Shown: positions 18,365 to 27,711 of the stretch, piece by piece | How the letters are laid out: each line of letters begins with the position of its first letter | Numbering within the stretch: the stretch's first letter is position 1 | Assembly (NCBI RefSeq): GCF_025548535.1 | Contig: NZ_JAJLQW010000003.1 | Coordinates: forward strand, 1 to 64,000 | Length of the DNA: 64,000 nucleotides | DNA from: Undibacterium sp. Jales W-56 | Lineage (GTDB): Bacteria > Pseudomonadota > Gammaproteobacteria > Burkholderiales > Burkholderiaceae_D | Reading direction: 5' to 3' | Translations under genes and position numbers: made by a program | Notes under the pieces: model-generated | Databases searched by the model: none | Told to the model about the DNA's origin: nothing | Seen by the model: only the letters and a program-made list of their open reading frames with translations

Positions 18365-19060
18365 ATGAAACCAGTCATCCGCGCATTTTTAATCCTCGTT
18401 TGCCTCGCCGGCCTGAGCAGCCCGCTTGCGATGGCCGGTGACTTTGAGGACGGGGTGGCCTTTTATGAGAACGAGAATTACGTCGCTGCGCTGGCCGCCT
18501 TTAGCAAGGCCGCGGCCAAGGGCAATGCCGATGCGCAATTCAATCTCGGCCTGATGTACGTGAATGGCGAAGGTACCGGACGCGACTACAAAAAAGCGAT
18601 GGCACTGTATCAGGAATCGGCCAGGCAAGGCAATGTGCGGGCGCAAGTGAATCTGGGCCGCATGTATGCCAAAGGGCTGGGCGTGCCGCAAGATTACGGG
18701 CAGGCGATTTCCTGGTACAAAAAAGCCGCCGAAGCCGGTTATGCCGATGCCCAGTACAACCTCGGCGTCATCTACGCAAGCGGGATCGGGGCGCGACAGG
18801 ATTTTCGGATGGCGCTGTATTATTTTCAACTGGCCGCCGATCAAGGCAATGCCAGCGCGCAATACAACATTGGCCTGCTGTATTTCAAGGGCAATGGCGT
18901 CAAGAAAAACCTGGTGGAAGCGTATAAATGGTTCACCCTCGCAGGTAGCTATAACGATGCCGTGTTTTACCGCGGCTATGCAGAACGCGTGATGAGCAAA
19001 GAGCAAATCGCCGAAGCCAGACAACTGGCTGCACAGTGGAAACCCGAAACGGACAAATAA
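18365..19060 (+). CDS. Sel1-repeat (SLR/TPR-like) secreted protein
   Basis: A 231-residue protein with a signal peptide (AFLILVCLAGLSSPLAMAG) and four Sel1-like repeats of about 36 residues, each with the AQ.NLG.MY..G.G pattern, e.g. NADAQFNLGLMYVNGEGTGRD and NVRAQVNLGRMYAKGLGVPQD. Such repeats form a protein-binding solenoid, here probably in the periplasm. The start at 18365 (MKPVIRAF) fits the signal peptide; upstream in-frame residues look non-native. Partner unknown. Confidence 0.87.
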   Translation: MKPVIRAFLILVCLAGLSSPLAMAGDFEDGVAFYENENYVAALAAFSKAAAKGNADAQFNLGLMYVNGEGTGRDYKKAMALYQESARQGNVRAQVNLGRMYAKGLGVPQDYGQAISWYKKAAEAGYADAQYNLGVIYASGIGARQDFRMALYYFQLAADQGNASAQYNIGLLYFKGNGVKKNLVEAYKWFTLAGSYNDAVFYRGYAERVMSKEQIAEARQLAAQWKPETDK

Positions 19061-19220
19061 AGTCACCCCGCTTCGCCATCTGTTGTTTTTACACTCTCCA
19101 CAAAATTCACTGGCAGCTACCGAAAGCAAACTGAAAGCTTGCGATCGTTACCATTTGCCCTGACTGCCGCACCTCAGAAACTATCACTAAGACGCGTACT
19201 CATCCCTGCTGCACCCTGAT

Positions 19221-19255
19221 GTCGGGCACCTCGCTTACCCAGCGCGGTGCCCGAC
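19221..19255. terminator. Inverted repeat upstream of the porin gene
   Basis: A perfect 10 bp stem GTCGGGCACC/GGTGCCCGAC with a 15 nt loop, 160 bp after the Sel1 gene and 100 bp before the porin gene. There is no T run. It could be a transcript-end hairpin or part of the porin leader. Confidence 0.4.
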
Positions 19256-19353
19256 GTCCGCGACCAGTCACTCGTCGGGCATCGTAGTCATAGCACTCAA
19301 CTAATCGGTAGCACTCACCGATTTGTCACTCATAATTATCAGGAGACTTCTCA

Positions 19354-20418
19354 ATGAAACCTAAGGCCATTTTCCAAGCCGTCAGTATCGCCATGCTGGC
19401 ATTCGCGACAAGCGCAGCCTCTGCACAAAGCAACGTCACTATTTATGGCTTGATCGATGCCAATATCGGTTACACGAATAACGCCGATGCGACTAAAAGC
19501 AGCGTCTTCAAACTCAACAGCGGCGGCATGAATACATCGCGTCTCGGCTTTCGCGGCACCGAAGATCTGGGCGGTGGACTGAAAGCCCTCTGGCAACTGG
19601 AAAGCGGCGTTATCCTCGACACCGGCGCAACCGACGGCGACATGTTCGGTCGTCAGGCCAATGTCGGTTTGCAAGGCGATTTCGGCCGCCTGATTGCCGG
19701 CCGCTCTTACAGCACCAGCTATGATTTCATCCTGCCTTTCGATCCTATGGGCTATGCACCGCAATATTCATGGGCGACCTCGGCAGGCGCCACTGGCGGC
19801 CGTAAAGACGGCATGCTGACCGGCACATCGAATATGCTCAAATACCAGTTTGATGGCAACGGCTTCAAACTCGGCGCGACCTACGGTCTGGGCGAAGTCG
19901 CCGGCAACACTACTGCCAGCGCCAAGTATTCGCTGGCAGCCGGCATGACCAGTGGTCCATTCTCAGCCGTCGCGGTATACGATCAGGTCAACGGCGCACT
20001 GGCCGCCAACGGCAATATCGACAAAGCGAAAACGATCCATCTGGCAGGCTCGTATCAGATCGATGCCGCAAAATTATTCCTCGCCTATCGCAACTACAAA
20101 AAGACACTGGCATCCGGCGCAACCGATTTGCGCAGCGACCTGTTCTGGGCCGGCGTGAATTACCAACTGACGCCATCATGGCTTTTGACCGGCGTGTACT
20201 ACTATCAGGACATCAAAAACCTGCCGGCAGGCAGCGATGCCGATCCGCGCATGGCCGTGCTGCGTGCCCGCTATGCCTTGTCCAAACGCACCGACCTGTA
20301 CATCGCTGGCGCGTACTCCAAAGCCTCGAACAACAAACTGGTCGGCGTCTCGCGTGACGACGCTGGTTTCGGCACGACCCAGAACGCCGCGACTGTGGGT
20401 ATTCAGCATCGCTTCTGA
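19354..20418 (+). CDS. Gram-negative trimeric porin (Burkholderiales type)
   Basis: A 354-residue outer-membrane beta-barrel. A signal peptide (AVSIAMLAFATSAASAQS) is followed by the hallmark start NVTIYGLIDANIGYTNN and blocks SRLGFRGTEDLGGGLKALWQLE and RLIAGRSYSTSYD; it ends with the C-terminal phenylalanine GIQHRF needed for barrel assembly. It forms a non-specific diffusion pore. AGGAGA lies 8 bp before the ATG, and a strong terminator follows. Confidence 0.95.
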   Translation: MKPKAIFQAVSIAMLAFATSAASAQSNVTIYGLIDANIGYTNNADATKSSVFKLNSGGMNTSRLGFRGTEDLGGGLKALWQLESGVILDTGATDGDMFGRQANVGLQGDFGRLIAGRSYSTSYDFILPFDPMGYAPQYSWATSAGATGGRKDGMLTGTSNMLKYQFDGNGFKLGATYGLGEVAGNTTASAKYSLAAGMTSGPFSAVAVYDQVNGALAANGNIDKAKTIHLAGSYQIDAAKLFLAYRNYKKTLASGATDLRSDLFWAGVNYQLTPSWLLTGVYYYQDIKNLPAGSDADPRMAVLRARYALSKRTDLYIAGAYSKASNNKLVGVSRDDAGFGTTQNAATVGIQHRF

Positions 20419-20460
20419 TCGGCCGCTCCAGTCAGCCTGAAACCGGATGACCAGTTCGAC

Positions 20461-20500
20461 AAAAAAGCTGGAACGATGAATCGCTCCAGCTTTTTTATTT
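20461..20500. terminator. Bidirectional Rho-independent terminator
   Basis: A 12 bp stem AAAAAAGCTGGA/TCCAGCTTTTTT between the convergent porin and SDR genes has T runs on both strands. Confidence 0.92.
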
Positions 20501-20528
20501 GCATCTGCGGTACAGGAATTCGAGCAAT

Positions 20529-21347
20529 CTAATTCGGCCGAACTTCCTGCTTCAAAGCCGCCATCGTCATTTTCTCCACCCATCCCGGTGCCAGTAATTT
20601 CAGCCAGCGACCGAGCTTGCCCTTGGCGGACATCACGACATCGCGCTGCCTTTGCTCCATGCCTTTGATAATCAGTCCTGCGCATTCTTCTACCGACATG
20701 GCGTCATCTTCTTTCAAGCCGCTACTGCCCGCGGCAACGCCGGCCGCGTTATAGCCGCGATAGCGGATTTGTGTCGCGACCACGCCCGGATATGCCAGCG
20801 TGACGGCAACGCCCGCTTCTTTGACTTCGACCCGCAACGCCTCGAAGAAACCGTTCATCGCAAACTTGGTCGCGCAATAGGCGGTCCGGCCCGGCACGCC
20901 CATCAATCCGGCCAGCGACGAAACCGCGACGATATTGCCGCGCGCCGCCTTGATGTGCGGCAGCGCTGCATGGGTACACCAGACGCTACCCCAAAGATTG
21001 ATGCGCATGAGTTCCTCATACCAGCCCAGGTCTTTAACCTCGCTCAACAAGGCTTGTGCCGACTTGCCTGCATTATTGATCAGGACATCGATGCGCCCGA
21101 ATTGCGCGATAGTTTTGTCTATCAAGGCGATGCATTGCGCCTGCTCGCCGACATCGGTTTTGACTACCAGGGTTGCGCAACCGGATTGCTGGCAAGTCGC
21201 GGCGACGGCCTCCAGCATCTCCCTATTGCGCGCCGCCAGGACCAGCGCGAATTGACTGCCGCCGCTGCGTGCAAGCTGGCGGGCGAGCTCGGCGCCGATA
21301 CCATCGGAGGCGCCCGTGATGATGATGACTCTGCGTTGCGCACTCAT
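20529..21347 (-). CDS. SDR family oxidoreductase
   Basis: A 272-residue short-chain dehydrogenase with cofactor loop TGASDGIGAELAR (residues 12-24), NNAGKSAQ, a catalytic serine in VAVSSLAGLMG and YCATKFA (Tyr/Lys pair). It resembles the DltE/short-chain group acting on unknown alcohols or ketones. Its start overlaps the end of the class II aldolase gene by 4 bp, so both probably serve one pathway. The C-terminus has hydrophobic stretches that could attach it to the membrane. Confidence 0.88.
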   Translation of the reverse strand: MSAQRRVIIITGASDGIGAELARQLARSGGSQFALVLAARNREMLEAVAATCQQSGCATLVVKTDVGEQAQCIALIDKTIAQFGRIDVLINNAGKSAQALLSEVKDLGWYEELMRINLWGSVWCTHAALPHIKAARGNIVAVSSLAGLMGVPGRTAYCATKFAMNGFFEALRVEVKEAGVAVTLAYPGVVATQIRYRGYNAAGVAAGSSGLKEDDAMSVEECAGLIIKGMEQRQRDVVMSAKGKLGRWLKLLAPGWVEKMTMAALKQEVRPN

Positions 21348-22099
21348 AACTTGTAGCCTTCATCGGCGCGATCGAGTTTGCGTATCAGCGAGGGCCAGAC
21401 GAATGCCCCGCCAAGCCCGCCGGTCTGTACCCGCATCGCCTCCGCCACACCTTTAACGATTAACGGATTGACCTGCGTCAGTTCGCCACCCGCTTGTGCC
21501 GCCAATTGAATCTGGCAGGTCGCTTCAAACGTGTACATCGAGAGAAACGCATCGGCAATCGATTTACCCGCCACCAGCAAACCGTGATTGCGCAGCATCA
21601 GGAAATTTGCCTTACCCAAGTCGGCTTGCAGACGCGGCTTTTCCTCGTCGCGAAACGCCACGCCTTCGTACTCGTGATAGGCCAGCGATGCCAGCACAAA
21701 AGTCGATTGCTGCGAGATCGGCAGGATGCCGCATTTTTGCGCGCTGACGGCAACCCCGGCGCGGGTGTGCGTATGCAGGACGCACTGCACCTCTTCGCGC
21801 GCTTCATGTACGGCGCTGTGAATCACAAAACCTGCCGGATTCACCGGGAACGGGCTGTCGATGATCTTGTTGCATTGCTGATCGACCTTGACCAGCGACG
21901 AGGCAGTAATCTCGTCGAACATCAAACCATACGGATTGATCAGAAAATGATGTTCCGGACCGGGAATCCGAGCGCTGATGTGGGTGAACACCAGATCGCT
22001 CCAGCCGTACATGGCGACCAGGCGATAACAGGCGGCGAGATCGACGCGGATTTGCCATTCTTCGGCGCTGACCTGCTCTTTAACTGAGGGAATATGCAT
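21344..22099 (-). CDS. Class II aldolase/adducin family protein
   Basis: A 251-residue protein of the fuculose/ribulose phosphate aldolase fold. Metal-binding histidines lie in VLHTHTRAG and the later LRNHGLLVAG; FTHISARIPGPEHHFLINPYG marks the N-terminal part. Members close to this branch are often of unknown substrate. The start at 22099 has AGGAGA 6 bp upstream; upstream in-frame sequence belongs to the adjacent repeat. It is translationally coupled to the SDR gene downstream. Confidence 0.88.
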   Translation of the reverse strand: MHIPSVKEQVSAEEWQIRVDLAACYRLVAMYGWSDLVFTHISARIPGPEHHFLINPYGLMFDEITASSLVKVDQQCNKIIDSPFPVNPAGFVIHSAVHEAREEVQCVLHTHTRAGVAVSAQKCGILPISQQSTFVLASLAYHEYEGVAFRDEEKPRLQADLGKANFLMLRNHGLLVAGKSIADAFLSMYTFEATCQIQLAAQAGGELTQVNPLIVKGVAEAMRVQTGGLGGAFVWPSLIRKLDRADEGYKL

Positions 22100-22134
22100 G
22101 GTGTCTCCTGATTGATTTAATTGATTTAAGGTTG

Positions 22135-22448
22135 GGACTGACGCAAAACGACATGCTGCTGACAACAATGTACATTGAAGCCGCTTGCTGGATGCGGCTT
22201 TCAGGGACATTTCGTGCCAACAGGCGCACCCGGCTTGCGGATTCATTTGAGGGAACTTCTAAAAATTCTATTTTTTGGTGTTTCTTCACTTCTAAGTCAT
22301 TGATTTTATTAGACGTGATTTTTCAATTTCGAGGTTTTTTTTAGAAGTTACCTTGAATATCAAAACGCTATGAAGCCGGTTCTTCTCCTGCCTTTTCTCT
22401 GTGTCTCCGTGCCTCTGTGGTGAGAGGTCCTGGTTTTTGCGTAAGTCT
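22135..22448. repeat. GGACTTACG-type interspersed repeat, copy 3, with nested insertion
   Basis: Ends GGACTGACGCAAAACG and TTTTTGCGTAAGTCT with the same body as copy 2 (CTGGATGCGGCTTTCAG, CGTGCCAACAGGCGCACC, CTCTGTGTCTCCGTG). It is about 106 bp longer than copy 2 because of a second element inserted at 22251-22352. It separates the aldolase and HD genes. Confidence 0.8.
22251..22352. mobile_element. 102 bp MITE-like element inserted in repeat copy 3
   Basis: Terminal inverted repeats GGGAACTTCTAAAAA (left) and, reading inward from the right, GGTAACTTCTAAAAA match at 14 of 15 positions. The element is bordered by TTGA on both sides (22247-22250 and 22353-22356), where copy 2 has a single TTGA in the same context (GGGTTCATTTGAATATC). 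This fits transposition with a 4 bp target duplication. There are no internal genes, so it would need a transposase in trans. Confidence 0.75.
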
Positions 22449-22467
22449 TAAAGGTGATTTATTCAAA

Positions 22468-23046
22468 CTAATCTTGCAGCGCAGCTTTGTAAATCGTATT
22501 GCGTGGCCGCGCCAGGATGCGCCCCAGCATAGGTTCGAACTCGCTGACCGGCAGCGTCTCGGCATTCGCATCAAACGCCGGATTGTCATACAGCTCGCAG
22601 AACTCGGCAGTCCGGTCAAAATACGCATGATCACGGAATTGCTCACGCATATCCCTGTCCATGCCGATGTGGTGGAAGAAGTAATGTCCCTGGAAAATCC
22701 CATGATGCTGCACCATCCATAAGTTTTCGTCGGCGACAAAAGGTTTCAGGATCGCCGCGGCAATATCGGGATGATTGAACGAGCCCAGCGTATCGCCAAT
22801 ATCGTGCAGCAGTGCACACACCACATATTCATCATCCCGTCCATCGCGCCAGGCACGGGTCGCGGTTTGCAATGAATGCGTATACCGGTCTATCGGGAAG
22901 CCGCCGTAATCGCCTTGCAGGATTTGCAGATGCTTGATGACGCGCTCGGGTAGCGCCTTAGAAAACTGCATGAACTCGGCACCGATGACTTGCCAGTCCT
23001 GCTGGGTACTGTCCTGCATACGGACAAAATTTGCGTGATTTGCCAT
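22468..23046 (-). CDS. HD domain phosphohydrolase
   Basis: A 192-residue protein with an HD metal-binding domain: the conserved histidine in YTHSLQTATRAWR, the HD pair in VVCALLHDIGD and further histidines in MVQHHGIFQGHYFFHH. The pattern resembles the small HD oxygenase/phosphohydrolase group that includes PhnZ, but the substrate cannot be assigned. The start at 23046 has GGAGTGAG upstream; an earlier in-frame start at 23109 is unlikely. It is divergent from a Crp/Fnr gene that may regulate it. Confidence 0.8.
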   Translation of the reverse strand: MANHANFVRMQDSTQQDWQVIGAEFMQFSKALPERVIKHLQILQGDYGGFPIDRYTHSLQTATRAWRDGRDDEYVVCALLHDIGDTLGSFNHPDIAAAILKPFVADENLWMVQHHGIFQGHYFFHHIGMDRDMREQFRDHAYFDRTAEFCELYDNPAFDANAETLPVSEFEPMLGRILARPRNTIYKAALQD

Positions 23047-23178
23047 GTGTCTCACTCCGTGGATAAGAATGTCTTTTTGAACCGTGCCGGTTTCATGTTG
23101 TGCATACACCTTACAGCCACGCTACACTAACAACTGTCAATTTTTTTACAATTCACATTTTCTCTCCATAATGCCGCC

Positions 23179-23871
23179 ATGAAATCGCATCTCGACCTGA
23201 TGCCCCAGCTTTCCGCTCATCCCTGGTTTGGCTCATTGCCTTTGCGGGATCGTAAAGTCATGCTGAATTCTGTCGAGTTGTTGCGTCTGCGACCGGGCGA
23301 AATGCTGTTCCGGCAAGGCGATGCGCCGGGTGGATTGTATGCCTTGCTCACGGGCACGCTGAAGATGTCCACCTTGAGCGAAGATGGCAAGGAAGCGATT
23401 CTGGTGGTGCTGGAAAGCGGTACCTGGTTCGGAGAGATCTCGCTGATCGACCAGCAGCCGCGCACCCATGATGCAACGGCGCTGGGAGCTGCCGAAGTGT
23501 TGGTGCTGCCGAACAATGTGTTCCAGATGCTGATGCAAAGAACTGCGTTTTCACAAGCGATTGCACGCATGCTGGCCGGTCGTATCCGCTTGCTGTACGG
23601 CATCGTGGAGGATGCGACTTTGCGCTCTACCCGCGCCCGCATCGCCCGCCGTTTGCTGTTGCTGGCGCATGGCGATGCTTCGTTGTCGAATAGTGCGCGG
23701 CCGCGTGTTCCGGTATCGCAAGAGGCGCTGGCCATGATGCTGGGCATCACGCGCCAGACCTTGTCCAAAGAATTAAAACTATTGGTTAAGCAAGGGATTA
23801 TCAGCCTGGGTTATCGTTCCATCGAAATCATCTCGCCGAGTCAGCTGGCACGGCAAAGTGGCGCAGCATAG
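23179..23871 (+). CDS. Crp/Fnr family transcriptional regulator
   Basis: A 230-residue regulator. The cyclic-nucleotide-binding-like beta-roll spans residues about 20-135 (LLRLRPGEMLFRQGDAPGGLYALLTG, then WFGEISLIDQQPRTHDATAL), and the winged-helix DNA-binding domain spans 150-225 (VPVSQEALAMMLGITRQTLSKELKLL). There is no N-terminal Cys cluster, so it is not an FNR-type oxygen sensor; the ligand is unknown. It is divergent from the HD gene with a 130 bp shared promoter region. Confidence 0.9.
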   Translation: MKSHLDLMPQLSAHPWFGSLPLRDRKVMLNSVELLRLRPGEMLFRQGDAPGGLYALLTGTLKMSTLSEDGKEAILVVLESGTWFGEISLIDQQPRTHDATALGAAEVLVLPNNVFQMLMQRTAFSQAIARMLAGRIRLLYGIVEDATLRSTRARIARRLLLLAHGDASLSNSARPRVPVSQEALAMMLGITRQTLSKELKLLVKQGIISLGYRSIEIISPSQLARQSGAA

Positions 23872-24010
23872 CGGCTAGGTAATTAGTCGCGGCGATCTGC
23901 GTTGCGTCGGCACACAAAGCTCAGATTTCCTTGTCCATGCGATAAAATTTCAGGTATCGTTAAATGATTCAACCGCCGTTAACGAGTTCCAACACGTGAA
24001 GCCGTAGCCA

Positions 24011-24829
24011 ATGCGCCATCGTTTATACCGAAAAGTTTTTCTGGCAATCGCCTTGTTGACTGGTCTGGTCAGTTATCGCCTGGCGTCGGCTGGCTGTTCG
24101 CGGGTGATGCAGGTGCCGGTCGCTCCAGTTGGACAAAGTGTGACGATTGACGGCAATGCCGTCGGCGGTATTTATCCGGACTTGCTGCGCGAACTGAAGG
24201 ATGAATGTACGTTCGCTTTTATGCCGGTACCGTGGGCGCGGCTGGAAAAAATGTTCGAGACCGGTAGCGCCGATTTGCTGATACCCGCCAGCCGTACTTC
24301 TAGACGTGATGAAATCGGTATTTTTGTGCCCATGATTCTGGTCCGTGCTACCTTGATTTCTATTGCCTCCGAGCGACCCGGCGTCAAAAGCGCACAGGAA
24401 TTAATTGAGCGCCACGACATCAAAGTAGCGGTAGTCCGCGGCTACGACTATGGACCGGCGTATTCGACTCTGCTCAAAGAATTAAACAGGCAGGGACGCC
24501 TGACGATGGAGGCCGACCCCTTATCGGTTGCGCGCATTCTCAAAGCCGGGGTGGCAGACGTCACGATCATGGCGCCATCGGTGTTGGCCGGCGTTATTCA
24601 GAACAATGATAAGGTCCGGGATATGCTGGACAAATTGCGGTTTGAACCGATCAGCGAATTACCCTGGATCGAAAGCGGCGTATATATTTCAAAATCCTCG
24701 GTAAGTACGGAAGATAAAACCGCGCTTAAAGAGAGCTTGGAACGTGCCGCCAAGTCAGGGGTAGTCTGGAAAGCCTTCCAGCGCCACTATTCAGCCAACC
24801 TCCTGAAAGAAGGCGCACGTCCGCGCTGA
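24011..24829 (+). CDS. Periplasmic solute-binding-like protein (ABC/SBP_bac_3 fold)
   Basis: A 272-residue protein with an N-terminal signal sequence (FLAIALLTGLVSYRLASAG) and a type II periplasmic binding fold: GGIYPDLLRELKDEC, PWARLEKMFETGSADLLIPASRTSRRDEI, then VAVVRGYDYGPAY. No ABC permease or ATPase genes are nearby. Orphan members of this group are common in betaproteobacteria and their ligands are unknown. Confidence 0.78.
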   Translation: MRHRLYRKVFLAIALLTGLVSYRLASAGCSRVMQVPVAPVGQSVTIDGNAVGGIYPDLLRELKDECTFAFMPVPWARLEKMFETGSADLLIPASRTSRRDEIGIFVPMILVRATLISIASERPGVKSAQELIERHDIKVAVVRGYDYGPAYSTLLKELNRQGRLTMEADPLSVARILKAGVADVTIMAPSVLAGVIQNNDKVRDMLDKLRFEPISELPWIESGVYISKSSVSTEDKTALKESLERAAKSGVVWKAFQRHYSANLLKEGARPR

Positions 24830-24856
24830 TGGAATGGTCGGCCCATAGCTGGCCTG

Positions 24857-25336
24857 CTACAAGGCCAGCCGCGTCTCGAATTTGCTGCGCAAGATAGAAA
24901 AAAAACTTCGCACATTGCGTACATTCGCCTGCCCTGCAAACAAGCGGTGCGCCAAAACGTGATAAGCCGCCATATCCACCACCTGTATCATCAAGACAAA
25001 ATCCGGTCCCGGCGACACCCGATAACATTGCTGTACCGCTGGTTCTTGTCCCACCCATTTTTCAAACGCCACCAACTGTTCGCTGGCCTGGTTATCCAAA
25101 GTGATTTCCACAATCGCGGTCAGACCGAGTCCAATTTTGTCTGGCGACAAAATCGCGACTTGCCTGGCAATCACGCCCTCATCAATCAATCGCTTGACCC
25201 TGCGCAAACAGGTAGGCGGCGAGGCATGCACCAGCTCGGCCAAAGCCTGATTACTGAGCGAAGCATCCGTCTGCAATTGCTGCAGTATGCGTTTATCCAG
25301 CTCATCGAGGAGCGTAAGCTTAGATTGTTCCGACAT
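24857..25336 (-). CDS. Lrp/AsnC family transcriptional regulator
   Basis: A 159-residue regulator with an N-terminal helix-turn-helix (LDKRILQQLQTDASLSNQALAELVHASPPTCLRRVKRL) and a C-terminal RAM/AsnC effector domain (GLTAIVEITLDNQ, then QQCYRVSPGPDFVLMIQVVDMAAY). It is divergent from glmS with a 215 bp AT-rich gap; Lrp-type proteins often regulate a divergent gene, usually for amino-acid use or export. Control of glmS itself is unproven. Confidence 0.92.
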   Translation of the reverse strand: MSEQSKLTLLDELDKRILQQLQTDASLSNQALAELVHASPPTCLRRVKRLIDEGVIARQVAILSPDKIGLGLTAIVEITLDNQASEQLVAFEKWVGQEPAVQQCYRVSPGPDFVLMIQVVDMAAYHVLAHRLFAGQANVRNVRSFFSILRSKFETRLAL

Positions 25337-25551
25337 AAATAGTCATATATTAAAAATAATTGGAATTTAATTTCATATCAATCACATATATTCATATTAA
25401 TTCAAATACTCATTAATTTTGACAATTAATTTCATGTTAGATGGCTTACGATGATAAAAATTCAGAAGATTAGTAATTTTACAATTATCATCAGATAGTT
25501 CGCACCAATAAGCATCTTCATTTTCATCAACGTCATCAGTCAGAGGTCATT

Positions 25552-27369
25552 ATGTGCGGCATCGTCGGCGCAGTAGCGCAACGCAATATCACTCCTATTT
25601 TGCTAGAAGGCTTAAAGCGCCTGGAATACCGCGGCTACGACTCCTGCGGCGTGGCCCTGCATGTCGATGGTCACCTGCAACGCTCACGCAGCACATCGCG
25701 CGTCGCCGAGTTGCAGGCGCAAGTCGAGCAGACCGGCCTGGCAGGATTTACCGGCATTGCCCACACCCGCTGGGCGACCCACGGCGCGCCGTCATCAGCG
25801 AATGCACACCCGCACTTCTCACGCGAGCGCATCGCCCTGGTACATAACGGCATTATCGAAAACCACGAAGAATTACGCGCCGAACTCAGCGCCGTTGGTT
25901 ATGTATTCGAAAGCCAGACCGACACCGAAGTCATCGCGCATCTGGTCGATCATTTATACAGCGGTGATTTATTTGAAACCGTGCAGCTCGCCGTCAAGCG
26001 CCTGACCGGCGCTTTTGCGATTGCGGTATTTTGCCGCGATGAGCCGCATAGGGTAGTCGGCGCGCGCCAGGGTTCGCCATTGATCGTCGGCGTCGGCCAG
26101 GGCGAAAATTTCCTCGCCTCCGATGCCATGGCATTGGCAGGCACCACCGATCAGATCATCTATCTGGAAGAAGGCGACGTCGTCGATCTGCAATTGCAGC
26201 GCGTCTGGATCGTCAACGCTGGCGGCAAACAAGTGCAACGCGAAGTCCGCACTGTGCATGCACATACGGGCGCCGCCGAACTGGGCCCGTATCGCCACTA
26301 CATGCAGAAAGAAATTTTCGAACAGCCACGCGCACTCGGCGACACGCTCGAAGGCATTAACGGCATCATGCCGGAACTGTTTGGCGACAAGGCCTTTGGC
26401 ATTTTCAAACAAATCGACAACGTCCTGATCCTCGCTTGCGGCACCAGCTACTACGCCGGCATGACCGCCAAATACTGGATAGAATCCATCGCCAAAATCC
26501 CGGTCAATGTAGAGATTGCCAGCGAATACCGCTACCGCGACAGCGTACCGAATCCGAATAGCCTGGTCGTCACAATTTCACAAAGCGGCGAAACTGCCGA
26601 CACGCTCGCCGCACTCAAACACGCACGCGAACTCGGCATGCCGCACAGTCTGACCATCTGCAATGTCAGCACCAGCGCCATGGTGCGCGAATGCGCGCTG
26701 GCCTACATCACGCGCGCCGGTGTAGAAGTCGGCGTCGCCTCGACCAAGGCCTTCACCACGCAATTGGCGGCGTTGTTCTTACTCGCATTGACACTCGCCC
26801 AAAGCAAAGGCCGCCTCAGCGACGAGCAAGAAGCAGAGCACATCAAAGCACTACGCCACCTGCCAGTCGCGATCGCCGCCGTACTCGCACTGGAGCCGCA
26901 AATCATCGCCTGGGCAGAAGAATTCGCCCGCAAAGAAAACGCCCTGTTCCTCGGTCGCGGCCTGCACTACCCCATCGCCCTGGAAGGTGCCCTCAAGCTC
27001 AAAGAAATTTCGTATATCCATGCAGAAGCCTACCCCGCAGGCGAACTCAAACACGGCCCGCTCGCGTTAGTCACCAAAGAAATGCCGGTCGTCACCGTCG
27101 CCCCGAAAGACGCACTGATCGAAAAACTCAAATCGAACATGCAAGAAGTCCGCGCCCGCGGCGGCGAACTCTACGTCTTCGCCGACGCCGACTCCCGCAT
27201 CGCACCAAGCGAAGGTGTGCACGTGATCCGCCTGCCGGAACACTACGGCATGCTGTCACCGATCTTGCATACGGTGCCGCTGCAATTGCTGGCATATCAC
27301 ACGGCGTTGGCACGCGGTACGGATGTAGATAAGCCTCGGAATTTGGCTAAGAGCGTGACAGTGGAATAG
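25552..27369 (+). CDS. glmS: Glutamine-fructose-6-phosphate aminotransferase
   Basis: A 605-residue enzyme. Cys2 (after Met removal, in [12 protein letters not shown]) is the glutaminase nucleophile; the class II amidotransferase domain runs to about residue 220 ([16 protein letters not shown]). Two SIS isomerase domains follow ([25 protein letters not shown]), ending [11 protein letters not shown]. It makes glucosamine-6-phosphate for the UDP-GlcNAc pathway with glmU. The C-terminal codons are the recognition site for Tn7-type elements, but no Tn7 genes follow. Confidence 0.97.
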   Translation: MCGIVGAVAQRNITPILLEGLKRLEYRGYDSCGVALHVDGHLQRSRSTSRVAELQAQVEQTGLAGFTGIAHTRWATHGAPSSANAHPHFSRERIALVHNGIIENHEELRAELSAVGYVFESQTDTEVIAHLVDHLYSGDLFETVQLAVKRLTGAFAIAVFCRDEPHRVVGARQGSPLIVGVGQGENFLASDAMALAGTTDQIIYLEEGDVVDLQLQRVWIVNAGGKQVQREVRTVHAHTGAAELGPYRHYMQKEIFEQPRALGDTLEGINGIMPELFGDKAFGIFKQIDNVLILACGTSYYAGMTAKYWIESIAKIPVNVEIASEYRYRDSVPNPNSLVVTISQSGETADTLAALKHARELGMPHSLTICNVSTSAMVRECALAYITRAGVEVGVASTKAFTTQLAALFLLALTLAQSKGRLSDEQEAEHIKALRHLPVAIAAVLALEPQIIAWAEEFARKENALFLGRGLHYPIALEGALKLKEISYIHAEAYPAGELKHGPLALVTKEMPVVTVAPKDALIEKLKSNMQEVRARGGELYVFADADSRIAPSEGVHVIRLPEHYGMLSPILHTVPLQLLAYHTALARGTDVDKPRNLAKSVTVE

Positions 27370-27469
27370 TTGTTGGGCTGGTTACTGACTAGAGCGAATA
27401 AAGTTGGTCGCGTGTTTCGAGAACCCCGTCCCATAGAACAGGTATAAAACAGTGAAACCTTGGATGCGA

Positions 27470-27515
27470 GGATTGAATCCTTGTGTCGGTGGTTCGATTC
27501 CGCCCCGGACCACCA
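27470..27515 (+). tRNA. 3' half of a tRNA-Phe gene (truncated)
   Basis: The segment GGATTGAA-TCC followed by TTGTGTCGG, the T-arm GGTTCGATTCC and the acceptor end CCGGACC-A-CCA match the 3' half of a Burkholderiales-type tRNA-Phe, including the encoded CCA at 27513-27515. The 5' acceptor strand and D-arm are missing upstream, and two bases of the anticodon-stem region are absent, so no functional tRNA can be folded. Such 3' tRNA fragments commonly mark attachment sites of integrative elements. Confidence 0.7.
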
Positions 27516-27530
27516 AGAACATCGTTCACG

Positions 27531-27558
27531 CAACGCCCACTCATGCAAGTGGGCGTTG
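27531..27558 (+). terminator. Hairpin after the tRNA fragment
   Basis: A perfect 11 bp stem CAACGCCCACT/AGTGGGCGTTG with a 6 nt loop, 16 bp after the CCA end. It is probably the terminator of the former tRNA gene; the T run is weak (TCGTTT). Confidence 0.65.
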
Positions 27559-27711
27559 TCGTTTCTGGACTTCGCAGTCCTCGGCTCCGGTCCATTTCCG
27601 GGCTAGACTGCCGATTTTCCCGTATCAACACTTACGAACGCCGGATTGGATGGTGCTACCGAGTTAGGCCTATGATGATCGGTGAGTCCATTTTTTTGAA
27701 TTCGCTCGTAA

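Noticed and set aside
27370..27470. Tn7-type insertion at the glmS-linked attachment site
   Set aside because: No tns genes, Tn7 ends or 5 bp duplication were recognised; the accessory region starts with a tRNA scar instead.
27297..27631. Overlapping minus-strand frames near the tRNA fragment
   Set aside because: They resemble the well-known spurious translations of antisense tRNA sequence, not real proteins.
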